Assembly: GCA_029945375.1 (NCBI GenBank)
Contig: CM057068.1
Span: 124,001 to 188,000 of the forward strand
Length of the DNA stretch: 64,000 nt
Source: Agaricus subrufescens
Taxonomy: Eukaryota > Basidiomycota > Agaricomycetes > Agaricales > Agaricaceae
Direction of reading: 5' to 3'
Shown here: one piece after another, positions 25,212-35,765 of the stretch
Numbering within the stretch: position 1 is the stretch's first letter
Layout of the letters: every line of letters begins with the position of its first letter
Made by a program: the position numbers and the translations under genes
Notes under the pieces: generated by a model
Databases searched by the model: none
Seen by the model: the letters and a program-made list of their open reading frames with translations, nothing else
Told to the model about the DNA's origin: nothing

Positions 25212-25746
25212 GAGTTCAACCTATCTTCCTATTATAGCGTTGGGCCTCGCAGCATGAAGGCCTACGCGTTTTAGCTTAGTTATGAACCCTCAATAGACGT
25301 ATAATTGTCTTCTTTACCAGGCATGCATCAATGAAGAACACTTTCGCGACACTCGCATCCAGACTCCTGCTTTTTGATGTTTGCCATGAGGTGACTTTTC
25401 GATAATGCAAAGATGAAAAGTTCATATATGGAGTGCGTCTTCTCAATGTTACAATCGTTTCATAGGTCCGTAATTTGCCCGTATCATATCATTCAGAGGT
25501 GGGCCCGATTATCCTCTCATTACTATACTCAATGTTAATTCTGATTTAGAGAGATATTGTCAGCTGACAACGCGTCGTTATTGATATACATATGCTATTC
25601 CGATGTTTCCACTAACGATGGATTTCCCCTCCGAGAAAATACGAATAGGTGTTATGATTCCTATCGCATGCTTCTCTCGCTCATACACTTTGTCAAAAGA
25701 CTTCAAGATAATGAACTGGATATGACCCGTCTCCGAGGAAGTGTTT
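25212..25746. other. Intergenic between ATP19 and methyltransferase array
   Basis: About 530 bp of AT-rich sequence lie between convergent 3' ends. No supported gene. Confidence 0.5.
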
Positions 25747-26677
25747 CTAAGATGTTTTTCTTCTCCAAATCAACATTCTCTCGCGTCCTTTATGACCTTC
25801 CATAGAAGTCTCGGGGGCTCTATCGACTACCTTGTCGAAATTAGAGGAAAGCAGCTCATCGAAGTGTTCTGGTCGGACGTAGAAAGGAGGGCCTAAATCA
25901 GTCTTGGGGTCAATCGGGAAGACTAGTGCCACAAGGTACCCTCCGGGTTTGGTCAGTTCGGCCATCTTTGCTCCCCACTCATGGCGACGGGACAGCGGGA
26001 GAGCAACAAAGAAACTAATAAGATACCTGTTCAGTATTGTTTTGACCACAGAAGTGGCTTCCTTACGTATAATCGTAAATCAAATCATAACCCTCACTAG
26101 GTGAGTATTTGAAAAAGTCGACAAATTCGATAGTTGCTGTCCCTTTGCGTAGGGGTTTGTCTTTAATGTATCTGTCCATCAATCAGTTGTCAACAATTCA
26201 GGTGGGAAGAACAGAGAAGAAACGTACTGGTTAGCCTTATTAAGGGCAATTTCTGACGTTTCAAGGCCTACGACGTGGAGTCCAAGAGTGTATGCGAGGT
26301 AAACAACATCATACCCCTTTACAAAAGGTTATTCGTTGAAGAGACAATTGCGTCAAGGGCGACTTACTGGACCACATCCCGGAACAAGGGCTCTACCTTT
26401 TCCACTCGGCCACTGTATCTTGTCCACATTCACTTCAATAAATTCCTGGAGCGGTGGTTGAAATTCTCCCGCATCCCAAGGTGTTACTTTCGCCTCCCTT
26501 GTGAGTTTGTTGACTACGTCCTGGGTTGGTGAGAATGGAAGTAGTTCGTACTTACCATGCTTTGTTCCAAGAGGTCGGCTCACTTGGGTCGTCAAGGATC
26601 TTTTGCATAGCTCTAAATCGCGGGGTCTCCGCTACAGGCTGACCAGGAGCAGCCCCACATAAAGCGTCCCTGCTCAT
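25747..26677 (-). CDS. Thiol/halide methyltransferase-like (TPMT family), copy A
   Basis: SAM-dependent methyltransferases of the TPMT/HOL family methylate thiols, thiocyanate or halides. Five exons start at 26677 (MSRDALCGAAPGQP). They read SWNKAW-EAKVTPWDAGEFQPPLQEF, then the SAM motif LVPGCGP-GYDVVYLAYTLGLHVVG, then EFVDFFKYSPSEGYDLIYDYT-FFVALPLSRRHEWGAKM. The C-terminus has PFYVRPEHFDELL and ETSMEGHKGRERMLIWRRKTS. Introns fall at the same places as in copies C and D, and no frame break is seen. It is the most divergent copy: the N-terminus differs, and it has HVVGLETS where the others have HAIG/HATGLDSS. Tandem orientation shows origin by unequal duplication. The substrate cannot be told from sequence. 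Confidence 0.88.
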
Positions 26678-27565
26678 TTCGGGTATGATCCAATCGTTGA
26701 AGGATTTGAAGAGTATAAGCTAAGCGTCCAGGGTAGAGGTTATTTAATCTGGACCTGATGATAGACAAAATAGCGAAGCCGGTGCAAAGCGGTATTTAAG
26801 TTCCTTCATTCGTATATCCTGTGCGAGTTTGTTGGATGCTGTTTGATCATGCCTCTTTTCTTACACCAATTTCGCATCCGCGGAAAGCCGGTGGGTATGG
26901 TCTTCGCTCGATGATCATGGCTCCACTGTCATGTTTAAGTGGCCGGGTAACACCGATGGCATTATCTATGTTCCCCCTTCGCTGAGAGAGGAGAGCGTAT
27001 CTCTTGCTTGTTTCTCGATTGTAACATTAATTATTGGGCTGGAATACTTGTTGACCTCTTCCACGATCTAGGAGTCAATCGAGAGCCTGGGTGGATAGCA
27101 ACCTGGCTACTAAGAGCCTCAGGACATTCTGGAGCATGGGAAAACTATATTTACATGGGAGTATTTCTATGAGATATGAGCATGTCACAGCAAAGTGTTG
27201 GCCCGGTACCAAGGTTGGGGGTAGAGAAAGCAATATTAGTGTAATTTGAAAGTGAAGATGAATCTGGATCATAATATTTTTGGCACAGGAGACGTTATCC
27301 AAGGGTGACGGGGCCTTGTTCCTCTCCTTCGTGTTCCGAGGGCACCTTTCAAAGGAACTAATAGCCAGAAGTTACAGGATACTGCCAAGCATAGGAGGGG
27401 CATGGGTCGCATTACTTATCAGAAGAGTTGATGAAGATCGGCGGATCTTGATCATAGGACATCACTTAACTATCAGCCATAGAAATATTTCTCATTGTGC
27501 GGCTACCCTCGTACTCATGAGATATACACTATCAAGATTTGAATACCTCAGAGACAGGCAAGTGT
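26678..27565. other. Spacer between methyltransferase copies A and B
   Basis: About 890 bp without a supported gene. Around 27365-27440 (ATACTGCCAAGCATAGG ...) it resembles 28705-28775 downstream of copy C (ATACTGCCAGGCGTGGG ...). The duplicated unit therefore included the 3' flank as well as the gene. Confidence 0.5.
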
Positions 27566-28475
27566 TCAATCAGTTTTTCTTCTCCAAAAGACCAGTCTCT
27601 CGCGTCCTTTATGACCTTCCGCAGAAGTTTCCGGGATTCTATCAACAACTCTCTCAAATTGTGATGAAAGCGACTCGTTATAGTGCTCTGGTCGAACATA
27701 AAAAGGTGTGCCCACGTCAGTTTTGGGATCAATTGGGAAGACTAGCACTATAAGGTATCCTTCGGGTTTGATAAGTTCTTGCATCTTGGCTCCCCCCATT
27801 CATTACGACGAGAGGGCGGAATAGATGTGAAAAATCTATAATCTTTGTTCAGCCTTGTGTCAATATTATAGAATGATTCTTTTACTCACGTATAATCGTA
27901 AACCAGATCAAAACCTCCATTAGATGAGTATGTAAAGAAATCGGCTACTTCGAACGTCGCATTTCCCTTGCCAAGTGATTCGTCTCTCACAAAACTATGA
28001 TTATCTATATGTGTTCTGGAAAGTGAAAAGGAGGGCGGGGCGTACATGTTGGCCCTATTAACCGCGATCTCCGATGAATCAATGCCTATGGCATGAAGTC
28101 CAAGAGTAGATGCCAAATATACAGCATCATATCCCTGCGACAAATCATTGATGACTGCTGAAAAGAGTTGATCGCTTTCAAAGGCTACTTACAACGCCAC
28201 ATCCTGAAACTAGGGCTTTGCCTGTCTGCGGCCACTGTACTTTATCAACATTAGCTTCAATAACTTCCTTGAGCGGCGGTAGAATATCTCCAGTAACCCA
28301 GGGTGTCGCATTCGCCTCCCTAAAGAACTGGATCATAAAATTATAGGCCCAGGAAGTGGGATAGTACTGACCATGCCTTATTCCAGGAGCTTGGTTGATA
28401 TATATCGATCATGTTTCGTGCCGCTTTTGCTTCTTCCATTTGAACCACGGGTTTATTGGAACCAAGTCCACTCAT
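27566..28475 (-). pseudogene. TPMT-family methyltransferase, copy B, frameshifted
   Basis: Same five-exon layout as its neighbours: start MSGLGSNKPVVQMEEAKAAR at 28475, IDIYQPSSWNKAW, then EANATPWVTGDILPPLKEV, LVSGCGV, GYDAVYLASTLGLHAIGIDSS, and FVRDESLGKGNATFEVADFF to YDYT. In the last exon, TFFTSIPPSRRNEWG runs into a six-base G-run (plus strand C at 27792-27797) where the intact copies have TGGGGA. The frame changes, and the remainder (GAKMQELIKPEGYLIVLVFP to LVFWRRKTD) is in another frame. Two extra bases, or one missing, explain this. The SAM-binding motif also reads SGCG instead of PGCG. It is either a recent pseudogene or a homopolymer sequencing error. Confidence 0.8.
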
Positions 28476-28851
28476 AGCAGCCTTGTTTACTAGCTAAAAA
28501 AGAAGAAGAGGGAATGGATGAGGAAGTGTATTTTCTTCAGAGACTATGGATTCTCGAGTTAGGCCTTAGCGTGGTAACAGCAAAGACGACAACGACACTA
28601 TCAGAGAAGAGTGGTATACCTGACTAAATTTGGTATACAGGGACTATGAAGGCCAAGACAAATCAGCGATCGATAAGCGAATAGGTGACAAGGAGTGGGA
28701 GAATACTGCCAGGCGTGGGGTTGTATTGGGTCTTAGCCATGTGCGTCGGCATCCTAATGAACGGTCGGTATAGTATTCTTTTATGTGCTATTGATTTTGC
28801 TTTTAGCGTTGTGTACAAAATGGAGATTTGGGTACTTCAAGAAAAAACATT

Positions 28852-29761
28852 TTAATCCGCTTTCCTTCTCCAAACCACCAGTCTTTCGCGTCCTTTGTGG
28901 CGTTCCAAACTGGTCTCCGGAATTCTGTCAACAATCTTCTCGAATTTTGATACAAGCAGCTCGTCATAATGTACCGGTCGGACATAGAAAGGTGGACCTG
29001 GGTCGGTATCAGGGTCAATGGGGAAAATCAAAGTTATAAGGAATCCTCCAGGCTTGACAAGCTCCACCATCTTTGTTCCCCAATCGCCACGACGAGAAGG
29101 CGGGATGGCAACGAAAAAGCTATAAAGGTATGTTCAGTCTCGTACCAATAGCGTATATTGGTTTCAAATTAATCACGTATAATCATAAATGAGATCGAAA
29201 CCTCCATTGGAAGGGTATTCAAAGAAATCTGCTACTTCGAATGTTGCCTTTCCCTTGGTAAGTGGTTTATCGTTCACAGAACTGTGGTTATGTGTCAGAG
29301 TCATTGATGCTTTAGTAAGGAAAAGAACATTGAGACATACGCGTTAGCCTTATCAACCGCAATCTGTGAAGAGTCAAGGCCTGTGGCGTGCAGTCCAAGT
29401 GTAGACGCGAGGTATATGGCATCATATCCCTATATTCAAAGACAGTTCACGAAAGAGTAGACCATTTTCGAGAATCACTTACGCTACCGCATCCTGGAAC
29501 AAGAGCTTTGCCTGTCTCCGGCCATTGTACTTTGTCAACATTGATTTCAATGGCTTCCCTAAGTGGTGGCTGAATCTCTCCAGCATCCCAAGGTGTCACT
29601 TTCGCCTCCCTGATAAACACATTCATTATGGGACCGGAAGTCAGGATTAATACTAACCATGCATTGTTCCAGGAACTCGGTTGGTTTACATCGATCAACT
29701 TTCGCAATGTCTTCATGGCGTCTGTTATGCCGACAGCTTTACTAGGATCATTTTGACTCAT
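28852..29761 (-). CDS. Thiol/halide methyltransferase-like (TPMT family), copy C
   Basis: Starts MSQNDPSKAVGITDAMKTLR at 29761; an upstream in-frame extension to 29989 is probably 5'UTR. Exons read DVNQPSSWNNAW-EAKVTPWDAGEIQPPLREA, LVPGCGS-GYDAIYLASTLGLHATG, then LTKGKATFEVADFFEYPSNGG and LIYDYT-FFVAIPPSRRGDWGTKM, ending KGRERLVVWRRKAD at 28852. Introns and phases match copies A and D, with no break. The donor after YDYT is GTGATT instead of GTGAGT/GTAAGG. It is closest to copy D. The predicted protein is about 230 aa, cytosolic, with no signal peptide. Confidence 0.9.
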
Positions 29762-31024
29762 GACTATGCAGTCTGATTGGGGAATTCTCTGAGCGAAGAG
29801 CCGTATTGTAGGGAGACTATGAGGTCTCGGGGAGTTGATTCTTATCCTAGTGGCAGTGAAGATGAAGAATCCGGTATTGGGATAAAGTGGCATAGGTGAT
29901 TTATAGGCATTGGGCGAGTCGAGTTGAATAAGCGTGCGGCGGAATCGGTGGGTAATCAATCTGTCACGGGTGTCCGGAACCCGCACCATGTCTCGCCGTA
30001 AATAGCTGAATCAAAGAACGGAGATTCTTGACTGCTAAATTTGTCCTCGTTGAGTCCGAATACTACCTAGCTCTGTTAGTGAGGATGCTCTTAAATGAAG
30101 CCAGCATATGGGGTACTCATTCGCCGGACGTGTACGTGAAACATCAAATTGACTTTTTCCACTAAGAAAGACTCGGAGACATCGGATATTCTGGGCATGA
30201 GAAAAGCTCTATACATGGAGCAAAGCACCGACCAATCACTGGTGACTATCCACTGGGTCACGAAACAAGTGTTATTTAGATAAATAATCAAAGTCAAATA
30301 ATTGCTTCCACAATATATTCAGAATTCAATCATCATAATTTAGTTATTCCGGGTTAATTGTGGGTGCCTTCAACATAAAATAGATTCCTGGGCTGAGTTT
30401 GCCCCGCAGTGTTCGTGTTCGTTTCTATTTTTATACCCCGAAGAATGCCTGGAGAATGCCTGGAAATGCCCGTATAATGCCAGTGAAAAGACTGTATAAT
30501 ACCAGAACAACACGTATATGGTCCAGAACAATGTCGTAACTTCTTGTTCGAACACCGTGCGAGGAACGAGCCCGGTGAGTTGTCTCAGAAGGGCAGCCCG
30601 TGTGAAAGATGAAGCCATAATAATATAGTGACCCTTGATATAATCTTCGTCTCTCCTCCTTGTGCTGGATAGACAGCACCGCTACCTGCTCGCGATTCCT
30701 TTAAAGCCACCCACCCTATCCCATACATTAGATGAGACCATTGGCACAGGTAAGTGTAGGTTGTACACATCTGGGGGACCCCGGATGCTGTCACCAACCT
30801 CGCTCTTACCGCCTGGAGACCTGGAGACGACTATCTCTCCAGGCCTTGTACTCCCCCACCCTACATTGCCATGGTCTTAGATAATTTATCATTGAGAACG
30901 CGTACCTGGCGTCCTGAGGAGAATTCTGGTCGGTACTTTTTCTGAGGATCAACACTTCCGGCTTCGTTCATGAACCCGAAAAAGCATGAAATCCTTTTTC
31001 ACTAAGATTTATTCCTGACCGTTC
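29762..31024. other. Spacer with repeat-like DNA
   Basis: About 1.25 kb without an intact gene. It contains MITE copy 2 (30279-30350). A stretch at about 30430-30560 has several related AATGCC(T/C)-type units and a minus-strand TATAAAAA at 30428-30435, followed upstream by dense short open frames. This could be a degraded solo LTR or another old repeat, but I found no terminal repeats or primer-binding site to prove it. Confidence 0.4.
30279..30350. mobile_element. Palindromic MITE-like element, copy 2 (one arm decayed)
   Basis: After a TA at 30277-30278, the sequence GATAAATAATCAAAGTCAAA is identical to the reverse complement of the right arm of the element at 18109-18182. The shared CAATATATTCA follows, then a degenerate second arm (ATTCAATCATCATAATTTAG). 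Confidence 0.65.
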
Positions 31025-31264
31025 ATTGCAATTTGACGTTAGCTCCAATAGCCTCTTTAGTTGATGTCTGAATGTTTGCAGTAGCCCAAGGTGTCTCTTT
31101 CGCTCCCTTAAAGAATTGTACCATTAGACTTGTTGCAAGTCGAGGGAATGAATAAGTACTGACCATGCCTTCCAAGAACCTGGTTGATATACATCGATCA
31201 TGTTTTTGTGCCGATTTTGCCTCCTCTGTCTGGACAAAGAGTTATTGTAATCAAGTTCACTGAC
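31025..31264 (-). pseudogene. Orphan 5' fragment of a TPMT-family methyltransferase
   Basis: Reads KNMIDVYQPGSWKAW, a GTCAGT donor, an acceptor, then AKETPWATANIQTSTKEAIGANV and a stop. This is exon 1 plus most of exon 2 of the array genes, closest to copy B (NMIDIYQPSSWNKAW). The position of the ATG in copy B is GTC here, one residue is lost (SWKAW versus SWNKAW), and exons 3-5 are absent. It lies between copies C and D in the same orientation. Confidence 0.8.
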
Positions 31265-31486
31265 GGTGGTCTCGTTCAAGTGTAAAAATTTAAATTCGAA
31301 CGAGGGAGTGTGTAATGTTGAGATATTATGCATTTGACCGCCTGGTCGGTTGCCAACCCCCTGTCATAGTACATCTCAATGACATATCAATGAACAGTCG
31401 GCAGTGTCTTTCTTATTGTTTGCTATTGATATAGCTTCAAGTGCTGTTTACAACATGAAGAGTCGAATACATCGAGGGAGATGATT

Positions 31487-32399
31487 TTAATCAGCATTCC
31501 TTCTCCAGACTACCAGCCTTTCGCGCCCTTTATGACCTTCCATAAAAGTTTCCGGAATTCTATCAACGACCTTCTCAAATTTGGAAGCAAGTAGCTCGTC
31601 ATAGTGTTCTGGTCGGACATAGAAAGGTGGGCCCGTATCGGTCTCGGGGTCAATTGGAAAGACCAGGGCTATGAGATAACCTCCGGGTTTGATAAGTTCC
31701 ACCATCTTAGCTCCCCACTCGGTACGACGAGAAGGCGGGATGGCAACGAAGAAGCTGTAGTTTGTTCATTTAGCCTCATGGCGATTGCGGGGTTTAATTA
31801 TTTTTACTCACGTATAATCGTAAACAAGATCAAAACCTTCATTGGAAGAATATTTGAAGAAATCGACTACTTCGAATGTTGCCTTTCCCTTGGTAAGTGG
31901 TTGATCATTCACAAGTCTGTTGTTACATCAGAATCTTTGATGCTTTAGCATGGAAAAGAACAGAGCGTACGCGTTTGCTTTGTCAACTGCAATCTGTGAA
32001 GAGTCAAGGCCTATGGCATGCAGTCCAAGTGCAGAAGCGAGGTAAATGGCATCATATCCCTATAATGAAGAAGAAAGTTCACGAAAGGGTACAATGTCTT
32101 CCAGAGCCACTTACAGCGCCACATCCTGGAACGAGGGCTTTCCCCGTTTTCGGCCATTGCACTTTGTCCACATTGACTTCAATGGCTTCTTGGAGTGGTG
32201 GCTGAATTTCTCCCGCGTCCCAAGGTGTCGCTTTCGCCTCCCTAACAGCTTTGATTAATTTCACCATGAGATTAGAAGACTGGGTAAATACTGACCAAGC
32301 ATTATTCCAAGAACTCGGTTGGTAAATGTCGATTAATTTTCGCATTGATTGAACTGCCTCAGATTGGCCGACGGGTTTGCTAGGATCAAATCGACTCAT
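31487..32399 (-). CDS. Thiol/halide methyltransferase-like (TPMT family), copy D
   Basis: Exons 32399-32296, 32241-32115, 32059-31971, 31916-31812 and 31754-31487 sum to 693 nt (230 aa) with all phases closed, so this is the best-defined copy. Sequence marks: MSRFDPSKPVGQSEAVQSMR, IDIYQPSSWNNAW-EAKATPWDAGEIQPPLQEA, the SAM motif ALVPGCGA-GYDAIYLASALGLHAIG, acidic DSS after the next strand, LTKGKATFEVVDFFKYSSNEG and DLVYDYT-FFVAIPPSRRTEW, then the tail KGRERLVVWRRNAD. TPMT/HOL-type enzymes transfer the SAM methyl group to small thiols or halide/thiocyanate ions. In wood- and litter-decay fungi such activity is linked to volatile methyl halides or detoxification. The actual substrate is not shown by sequence. 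Confidence 0.91.
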
Positions 32400-32877
32400 G
32401 ACTGTCTTGTGTGAGTATGATTTAGCTTTGAACGAAGAGACGTATTATCCAAGGGAAATAAGAGCTATAGAGTTGGCCCTTATCCTAGTGGTAGTGAAGG
32501 TGAAGAAGGTGATTTATAGGGACTAGGGAGAACGGAGACCATGATCTTGAATAAGCGCGCTTGGGTTCCGTTGTGATCGCCATGTCACATGTATCTGGGA
32601 CTCACACGGCCAATTCAATATGAGAAACGAGAGTGCACTCACTCAAAAGCCTAATTGTCAAACTCATCACCGTCCAGTCCGAATGTCAGCTAGTCTCCAT
32701 TGTTATCGGAATTCTCTCAGGCGAAACTAGTATATATATGAGGTACCCAACGATATTAAACGCCCGTCTTCCACTAGAAGGAGGAGCAGAGGTCAGAACA
32801 TCAGATACTCCGCACACGAGAATAACTTTATAGACAGGGAGGAATGCAATAATCAATCACGACCCGGTGACATCGAT
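32400..32877. other. Spacer between GMC oxidoreductase and copy D
   Basis: About 480 bp: the promoter side of copy D and the 3' flank of the GMC gene, both on the minus strand. No supported gene. Confidence 0.5.
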
Positions 32878-35175
32878 TCAGTTTTGACTCAAGAATGATT
32901 CCCCCCAAGCTTCTTTAACCAAATCCGACGCTCTTTCAGCGATAAAGTAAACCGCAGTTTGCGTATGTGCGCACGGTATATACGGCTTTTAATTATTAGT
33001 GGATCAGAGTAAGTTTCGCTTCGGGAGCAGGAATACACACCATGATAGATGCATCAACAACTCTCAGCCCATTCACACCTTTAACGCTCAAGTCCGGGTC
33101 TACAACTCCCCAATCAGCTCCCTTAGGAGACATCATGGCAGTACCTATAGGATGCCACGCCGTAACTGCAATTTCTCTTATAACCTCCTCTATCTGAGAA
33201 TCACTCATGGCATCGTTCCAAGGCGGAAGGAAACCGGTGACACCAGTTTCCGTGAGGATCGGTGAAGCGACAAAACGTTGACCGGCACGAATGCCTTCAC
33301 GCATGGCCATAATATCAAATGGATGAGAAAAGAAGTTTGGGTCAATGAGCGGTGCATCGAGGGAATTCGAAGAACGGAGAGAGATCGAACCGCCTAGCGA
33401 GAGAAATTCTTTTAGTGGGTTTGATACTGATCATAAAAGATTACACCCACGGGATGCCGGGGCGCTCAGACGAAGTCGCGTGTCCCAATACCTTCCTGTG
33501 GGAGACTGCGAACGAACGTCCGATTTATTCGTGAAACAGAACGAAAGGTATACTACCCACCCCAATAAGCATTTCGATGTGGCCGGCCATTGGTCCAGAT
33601 GAAGGATCCTCGAATTGTTCTAATAGTTTATCAGGCACACGGATCCAAGCAAAATGGTCGTCTTGAACTAGAGCGGTATATGGTCCAGTCCTGTTCTTTT
33701 GCCATAATTCCAAGGCCTGAGCTTGTAAATTCTGATCACTACTGAGACTGTAGGTAAGATAAAATCAGTATAAGTCGAAAAAGGAATATTTTGTGCATCA
33801 CTTTGCCCAAGGTCCAATGTCAATTGGTTGTCGAAGTCCAAAACTGACATTATTCAAAGAGGGATGATCGGTCATGTTTCTCCCAACACTTGGGTTGTTA
33901 AGAATAACAGGAATATTGAGGGCATTCAAGTCTGTGGCATCACCAATACCAGAACTTAGAAGGATATGAGGGGAACCAATCGAACCGGCGGATAAAATTA
34001 CTTCCTTAGAAGCGGTCAAGACGGTTGTAGCGGAAAGGTCGTCGTGAGAACGTAATTCGACTGAACGAATGGCACTTCTCGAAGAGCCAGAATTGTGGGG
34101 TAAGACACGGGTGACCAGGGTGTTAAGGACGACGTCAAGGTTCTTCCGAGACTGGATTTGAGGGGGAAGATAAGAAGTAGCGGCACTGCTTCGACTTCCG
34201 TCATGTCCGATAGTGGTTTGAAGCCATCCTGATATAATAAGGAATTATTAAATCTTCCGCCAGACGATGAATGATGAAGAATACCGACCAACACCAAGAG
34301 GCTTCCCGGAATTAAGGTCCAAGTTATATTTGAATTCTCCCCCTAGTTCTTTTGTAACTTCGAGCGTGATAGCATCGATGGCAGGATGCTGAAAGCCCGA
34401 GATACTAACAGGTACCATTCCGGTTAGGCTGTGGACTGAGGGGTCAAATTGACCAGTGATATTGTGATTATCGACTGGAAGTTGAAATTTCTCGTGCTTT
34501 GACCGAAGTGAGGATTTTTTTTTCGGCATCATTTTGAGATGGAAAGACATACTCGTTTCATGTACGGCTGAAGACTATCCCAGCTCCATCCTGGATCACC
34601 AGTTACTCTTGCCCAGCGATCGTAGTCTGAAGCAGCGCCTCGGGTAAATACCATACCGTCTGAGATATTTTTGTCTCACATCATTTTTATTTAGATAGAT
34701 GTGAACTACTCACTGACGGAACTGCTCCCACCGAGTATATGGCCCCTTTGATAATCAATGGATCGATTGTTGTATCCAGGAATCTGGACAGTGGTGTAGT
34801 TCCAGTCATACTGAGTGTGTGCTAATTTGGCTTGGAGTCCAGGCACCATAGAGAGGAGGGCATTTTCATTTCTTCAAGGGCCTTGTAAGCGATACGGGTC
34901 ATGACATAGTGAAGACACTCACGTTGGTCCAGCCTCAAGGACCAAAATGTTGAACTTGGGGTTCTCTGACAGCCTACTTGCCATGACAGATCCAGCCGTT
35001 CCGCCTGGTCCAAATTGTCACCAACAAGACCGGACATAAAGTAGGATGGCCTACCTCCGACAATGATAAAATCCCAATTGCGACTTCTTATATTTGGGAC
35101 GTCTTTCAGGGAGTTCCAGGTCGCGCATTTCGCAACAGATGAGAAGAAGAGCAGAATAGTGAAGCCAAGTAACAT
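32878..35175 (-). CDS. Secreted GMC oxidoreductase (aryl-alcohol/glucose oxidase type)
   Basis: FAD enzymes of this family oxidise alcohols or sugars and release hydrogen peroxide outside the hypha. The protein starts [19 protein letters not shown] (signal peptide). Splicing gives [19 protein letters not shown], the dinucleotide-binding motif, followed by [28 protein letters not shown] matches GMC signature 1 and [18 protein letters not shown] signature 2. The catalytic His is in [12 protein letters not shown] final intron after DASIM joins [18 protein letters not shown], carrying the second active-site His. The last exon ends WGESFLSQN at 32878; without splicing the frame would end at about 32996 and lose this segment. 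Small exons near 33390-33520 ([28 protein letters not shown]) also join in phase. It appears intact. Confidence 0.9.
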
Positions 35176-35765
35176 CCCGGGCTGGTGAGGTGGAATTCTT
35201 GGCCGGTTTATATCACCCCACCTCCGAATTTATGGGGTAGAATGCTGTTTACGCGGGTCATCTGGCGGGCTTAGGCATCGGGAGCCTCATGGTCGAAGTG
35301 GCTCTGAATCAAGGGCATGAGTATAACAAGCTATAATCAGTGGAAGAACGCGGACTTACGGTGGTCGTTGGCTCCTTTTTTCTAAGACATAAGATAGCTG
35401 TTAATGAGTACCAAGGCTCATGATGTATTTGCCATCCTAAATGAATGAACATATCCCCACGACTAAATTTAAAGTGACGGGTTCGCAGGAAACGAGAGTA
35501 AAAATGGCTGGAAGCCACTTATACTAGAGTTTTGTTATTTGAGTCATTGGAAGCCTTTCGGTGGGAAGGTTGTGCCTGGAAGAATTGGAACCACAGCTCC
35601 ATACATCTCACGATGAGGACGGTACGGCAGGCCTCGGGTGGCCAGCCGGTCGGCATAACCGTCCGACAGAGAGTCGTTCCAGCAACCCAGACGAGGATGA
35701 GGAATGTTTCCAAAGCCGGGAGGTTGATAAATAAGTCATCAGGGATGGATTGATCGGACCTGCCG
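35176..35765. other. Divergent intergenic region
   Basis: About 590 bp between the GMC gene (minus) and the DUF4048 gene (plus); promoter region for both. Open frames here are antisense or short. Confidence 0.5.

Noticed and set aside
27280..27753. 157-codon plus-strand frame
   Set aside because: Overlaps the last exon of methyltransferase copy B in antisense; similar shadows occur over the other copies.
30360..30800. Possible solo LTR or retrotransposon promoter (TATAAAAA, dense short frames)
   Set aside because: No paired terminal repeats, primer-binding site or target duplication could be found by eye.
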